Source: Acidobacteriota bacterium
GTDB taxonomy: Bacteria; Acidobacteriota; Thermoanaerobaculia; Multivoradales; Multivoraceae
Length of the DNA stretch: 64,000 nt
Direction of reading: 5' to 3'
NCBI GenBank assembly: GCA_026707545.1
Contig: JAPOWR010000001.1
Location: 1,240,001 to 1,304,000, forward strand
Shown here: one piece after another, positions 61,966 through 64,000 of the stretch
Position numbering within the stretch: position 1 is the stretch's first letter
Layout of the letters: every line of letters starts with the position of its first letter
The notes under the pieces: model-generated
The model's database searches: none
What the model was told of the DNA's origin: nothing
What the model saw: only the letters and a program-made list of their open reading frames with translations
Program-made: the position numbers and the translations under genes

Positions 61966-63165
61966 TCATCTGTCCGGATTCTTCCACACAGGCGGCAGCG
62001 ATCGACGGACCCGTTCCAGCGCTTCCAGCCACCGCTCCGCCGCGTGGCGCGGCCGGTACCGTTGATCGAGCCGGCGGCCTCCCGCCTCCCCCCGCCGGCG
62101 GGATTCGTCGGGATCGAGCGTCGCGGCGATCAAGGCCTCGGCCAAAGCGCCCGAACGCTCGGGCGCCACGAGCCAGCCGGTCTCCCCGTCGACGACGACC
62201 TCGGGAATGCCGCTGACCGCGGAGGCGATGACGGGAACCCCGTCCCCCATGGACTCGAGCACGACCAGCGGCATGCCCTCGTACGTGGACGGTACGACGA
62301 GGGCGGCAGCGTGGCGCCGCAACCGGGCCACTTCCGACCGGGAGCACCGGCCGGCAAAACGCACGCTCGCTCCCAGCCCGAGATCCCGGGCCAGCGCTGA
62401 AAGCGAATCACGCCGCTCCCCGTCGCCCGCGATGATCAGCCGCGGACGATGACCGCGTCCGCGAGCGGTCGCCACGGCTCGCAACAGGATCTCGAAGCCC
62501 TTGCGAATCCGCAACCGTCCCACTGCGAGCAGGAAGGGCTTCTCCCGAAGGAGCCCGTCGACCCGGCTCCCTCGGGCCTCATCGTCGTCCGGCAGATCCA
62601 GGGGTGCGCCGGTGACATTCGGAATCACCTCGACCCCAACGACACCGTAGTCACGTTCGATCTCGGCGGCGGTGACCCGGCTCGGCGCCAGGCGGAGGTC
62701 CGCACCCCTGGCCGTGATCCGGCCCAGGGCGATGTGCACGGGCGTGCGCAGTGAGCGGAAGACGCGTTCGCTCCTTGCCGGACGGGCGACGACCCCGGCG
62801 CGACCATCGCGGTCGAACAGCGGACGGACCGCCAGGCGCTCCTGGACATAGCTCACCTGCTGGAGCGCCGTGAGCAGAGGTCGGCGACCGGCCGGCCGGC
62901 CGGCCAGGTCCCGGATGACCAGACCGCCGTCGCTTTCGTGGACCTGCACCACGTCCGGCCGCCACTCGTCGACCCGGCGCGCGACGGCACGCCGCGCGGA
63001 CCAGGGAAACGAGGTCTTCGAGACCCTCGGGCCACACTGGTCACGGCCAAGGATCTCGACCTCGCAGCCGGCCTGCCGCAGGCCCCAGGCGAGCTGAAGC
63101 ACCTGTTCACCCGCACCGGAGAGATCGCGCGGGGGCAGGACGTTGGCCACCAGAAGGACCTTCAC
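61966..63165 (-). CDS. GT4-type glycosyltransferase
   Basis: A 399-residue GT-B glycosyltransferase. The N-domain opens 'KVLLVANVLPPRDLSGAGEQ' and the C-domain has 'PFLLAVGRLRIRKGFEILLR', 'RLIIAGDGERRDSLSALARD' and 'VVPSTYEGMPLVVLESMGDG', the EX7E-type donor site of family 4. The sugar and acceptor are not readable. GTG at 63165 overlaps the recG stop as GTGA. A surface polysaccharide role is a guess. Confidence 0.88.
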   Translation of the reverse strand: MKVLLVANVLPPRDLSGAGEQVLQLAWGLRQAGCEVEILGRDQCGPRVSKTSFPWSARRAVARRVDEWRPDVVQVHESDGGLVIRDLAGRPAGRRPLLTALQQVSYVQERLAVRPLFDRDGRAGVVARPARSERVFRSLRTPVHIALGRITARGADLRLAPSRVTAAEIERDYGVVGVEVIPNVTGAPLDLPDDDEARGSRVDGLLREKPFLLAVGRLRIRKGFEILLRAVATARGRGHRPRLIIAGDGERRDSLSALARDLGLGASVRFAGRCSRSEVARLRRHAAALVVPSTYEGMPLVVLESMGDGVPVIASAVSGIPEVVVDGETGWLVAPERSGALAEALIAATLDPDESRRRGEAGGRRLDQRYRPRHAAERWLEALERVRRSLPPVWKNPDR

Positions 63166-64000
63166 GGCTCGGCGTCCCCTTCCACCGAAGCGGCAAGCGC
63201 CGGAATCCGCCGCTCCAACTGACGCCGCAGCGGTTCGTTGCCAGGCTCCGCCAGCCGGTCCAGCAGCCTCGCGGCGTCGGCGCGCGCCGCCACGAGCCAC
63301 TTCCAGTCACGGGCCAGGTCGCCGAAGCGGAACTGCGGCAACCCCGCCTGACGCGTGCCGAGCACCTCGCCGGGTCCGCGCTGCCGCAGATCCTCCTCCG
63401 CGATCCGGAAGCCGTCGGTCGATGCTTCGAACACGGCCAGCCGACGCTCCGCTTCGGCCGACGACCCGCCCGAGATGGCGATGCAGATCGGCTCCCCGAG
63501 CGTTTGATCCGTACCCCGTCCGATGCGTCCCCGAAGCTGGTGCAGCTGGGCCAGTCCGAACCGCTCCGCCCCGAGGATCACCATCGCGGTCGCCTCAGGA
63601 ACGTCGACGCCCACCTCGATCACGGTCGTCGCGAGCAGAACGCGGATCGAGCCGGCCGAAAAGCGGCTCATCGTCGCGTCGCGCTCCTCGCGGCCCAGAC
63701 GACCGTGGACGACGCCATGGGGCGCCGCGAGCGCTTCGGCCCACCAGGCGCCCGACTCCTCGAGCGACGGCAGGCCGGCCGCACTTCCTTCGCCGGAGTC
63801 GATCAGGGGGAAGACGACGAATGCCCTGCCACCGCGCCGAAGGCTCTGCCTTACAAGAGCCACTGCCTCGTCCCTGTGCTTCTCGGTCAGGACGCGGGTC
63901 GCGACCGGGCGGCGACCCGGCGGCATCTCGTCCACCAGCGACACGTCCAGGTCGCCGTACACGGTCAGCGCCAGGGATCTGGGAATCGGCGTTGCGGTCA
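63162..64000 (-). CDS. recG: ATP-dependent DNA helicase RecG (5'-truncated by window edge)
   Basis: The C-terminal 279 residues of RecG, which remodels stalled forks. The frame is open to the window edge and its first visible residues, 'TATPIPRSLALTVYGDLDVS', match helicase motif III. 'LVDEMPPGRRPVATRVL', 'ATTVIEVGVDVPEATAMVIL', 'GAERFGLAQLHQLRGRIGRG' (motifs V/VI) and 'RQRGPGEVLGTRQAGLPQFR' follow. The start lies beyond the window. Confidence 0.94.
   Translation of the reverse strand, partial: TATPIPRSLALTVYGDLDVSLVDEMPPGRRPVATRVLTEKHRDEAVALVRQSLRRGGRAFVVFPLIDSGEGSAAGLPSLEESGAWWAEALAAPHGVVHGRLGREERDATMSRFSAGSIRVLLATTVIEVGVDVPEATAMVILGAERFGLAQLHQLRGRIGRGTDQTLGEPICIAISGGSSAEAERRLAVFEASTDGFRIAEEDLRQRGPGEVLGTRQAGLPQFRFGDLARDWKWLVAARADAARLLDRLAEPGNEPLRRQLERRIPALAASVEGDAEP

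Overview
The window is a continuous, gene-dense, high-GC stretch of a Gram-negative (diderm) bacterial chromosome. The evidence is Tol-Pal, LPS transport (Lpt), lipoprotein signal peptidase, TolC and many lipoboxes. CarD, a bactofilin, a cohesin-like lipoprotein, a FecR-like/WxP-rich surface protein and fused Lpt components fit an uncultured Acidobacteriota (Thermoanaerobaculia-like) genome best. That placement is an inference from gene content only. The content is almost all core housekeeping. I see no prophage, insertion sequence, CRISPR array or classical island.

Layout. 1-6.4 kb: the end of nusB, lptE, then a leftward tolQ-tolR-tonB/tolA-tolB-pal-cpoB-rpsT run. 6.5-10.4 kb: etfBA, a TrmH-type methyltransferase and metK. 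10.4-29.5 kb: one long leftward block headed by carD, which has a strong sigma70-type promoter. Its order is carD, a PP0621-like zinc-ribbon membrane protein, priA, recJ, an lptC/lptA fusion, lptB, rpoN, ptsN, rapZ, a mannose-type EIIA, HPr, EI, miaB, a bifunctional nuclease, an orphan ParB and an lptF-lptG fusion. 29.8-31.9 kb: tRNA-Leu(CAA), followed by a tandem array of 89-bp copies of its 3' half, into which the tolC reading frame runs antisense. 32-37.4 kb: a SulP transporter, purC, alr (apparently CTG-initiated) and dnaB. 37.5-45.2 kb: a hypothetical outer-membrane-like protein, a crotonase lacking catalytic acids, feoAB, three tRNAs, yraN, cysS, a cohesin-like lipoprotein and def. 45.4-50.7 kb: a FecR-like repeat protein, a small membrane protein, thiE-lspA-rluD, bactofilin and tRNA-Gly(CCC). 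50.8-64 kb: a six-TM protein, a small hypothetical, GYF-AIM24, glutaminyl cyclase, MscS, a giant NtrY-like kinase, cmk, an RluB-type synthase, scpB, scpA, a GT4 glycosyltransferase and the end of recG.

The genes cluster around envelope biogenesis (five Lpt functions in four ORFs, Tol-Pal, TolC, LspA, bactofilin), a permease-less PTS relay beside rpoN, and DNA and translation maintenance. Neighbouring genes very often overlap by 4 nt (ATGA or GTGA), which implies translational coupling. Several genes lack a Shine-Dalgarno sequence and have a -10-like box only 7-9 nt upstream, which suggests leaderless transcripts.

The most unusual element is the tRNA-Leu-derived 89-bp tandem array at 29865-30176 and the tolC read-through into it.
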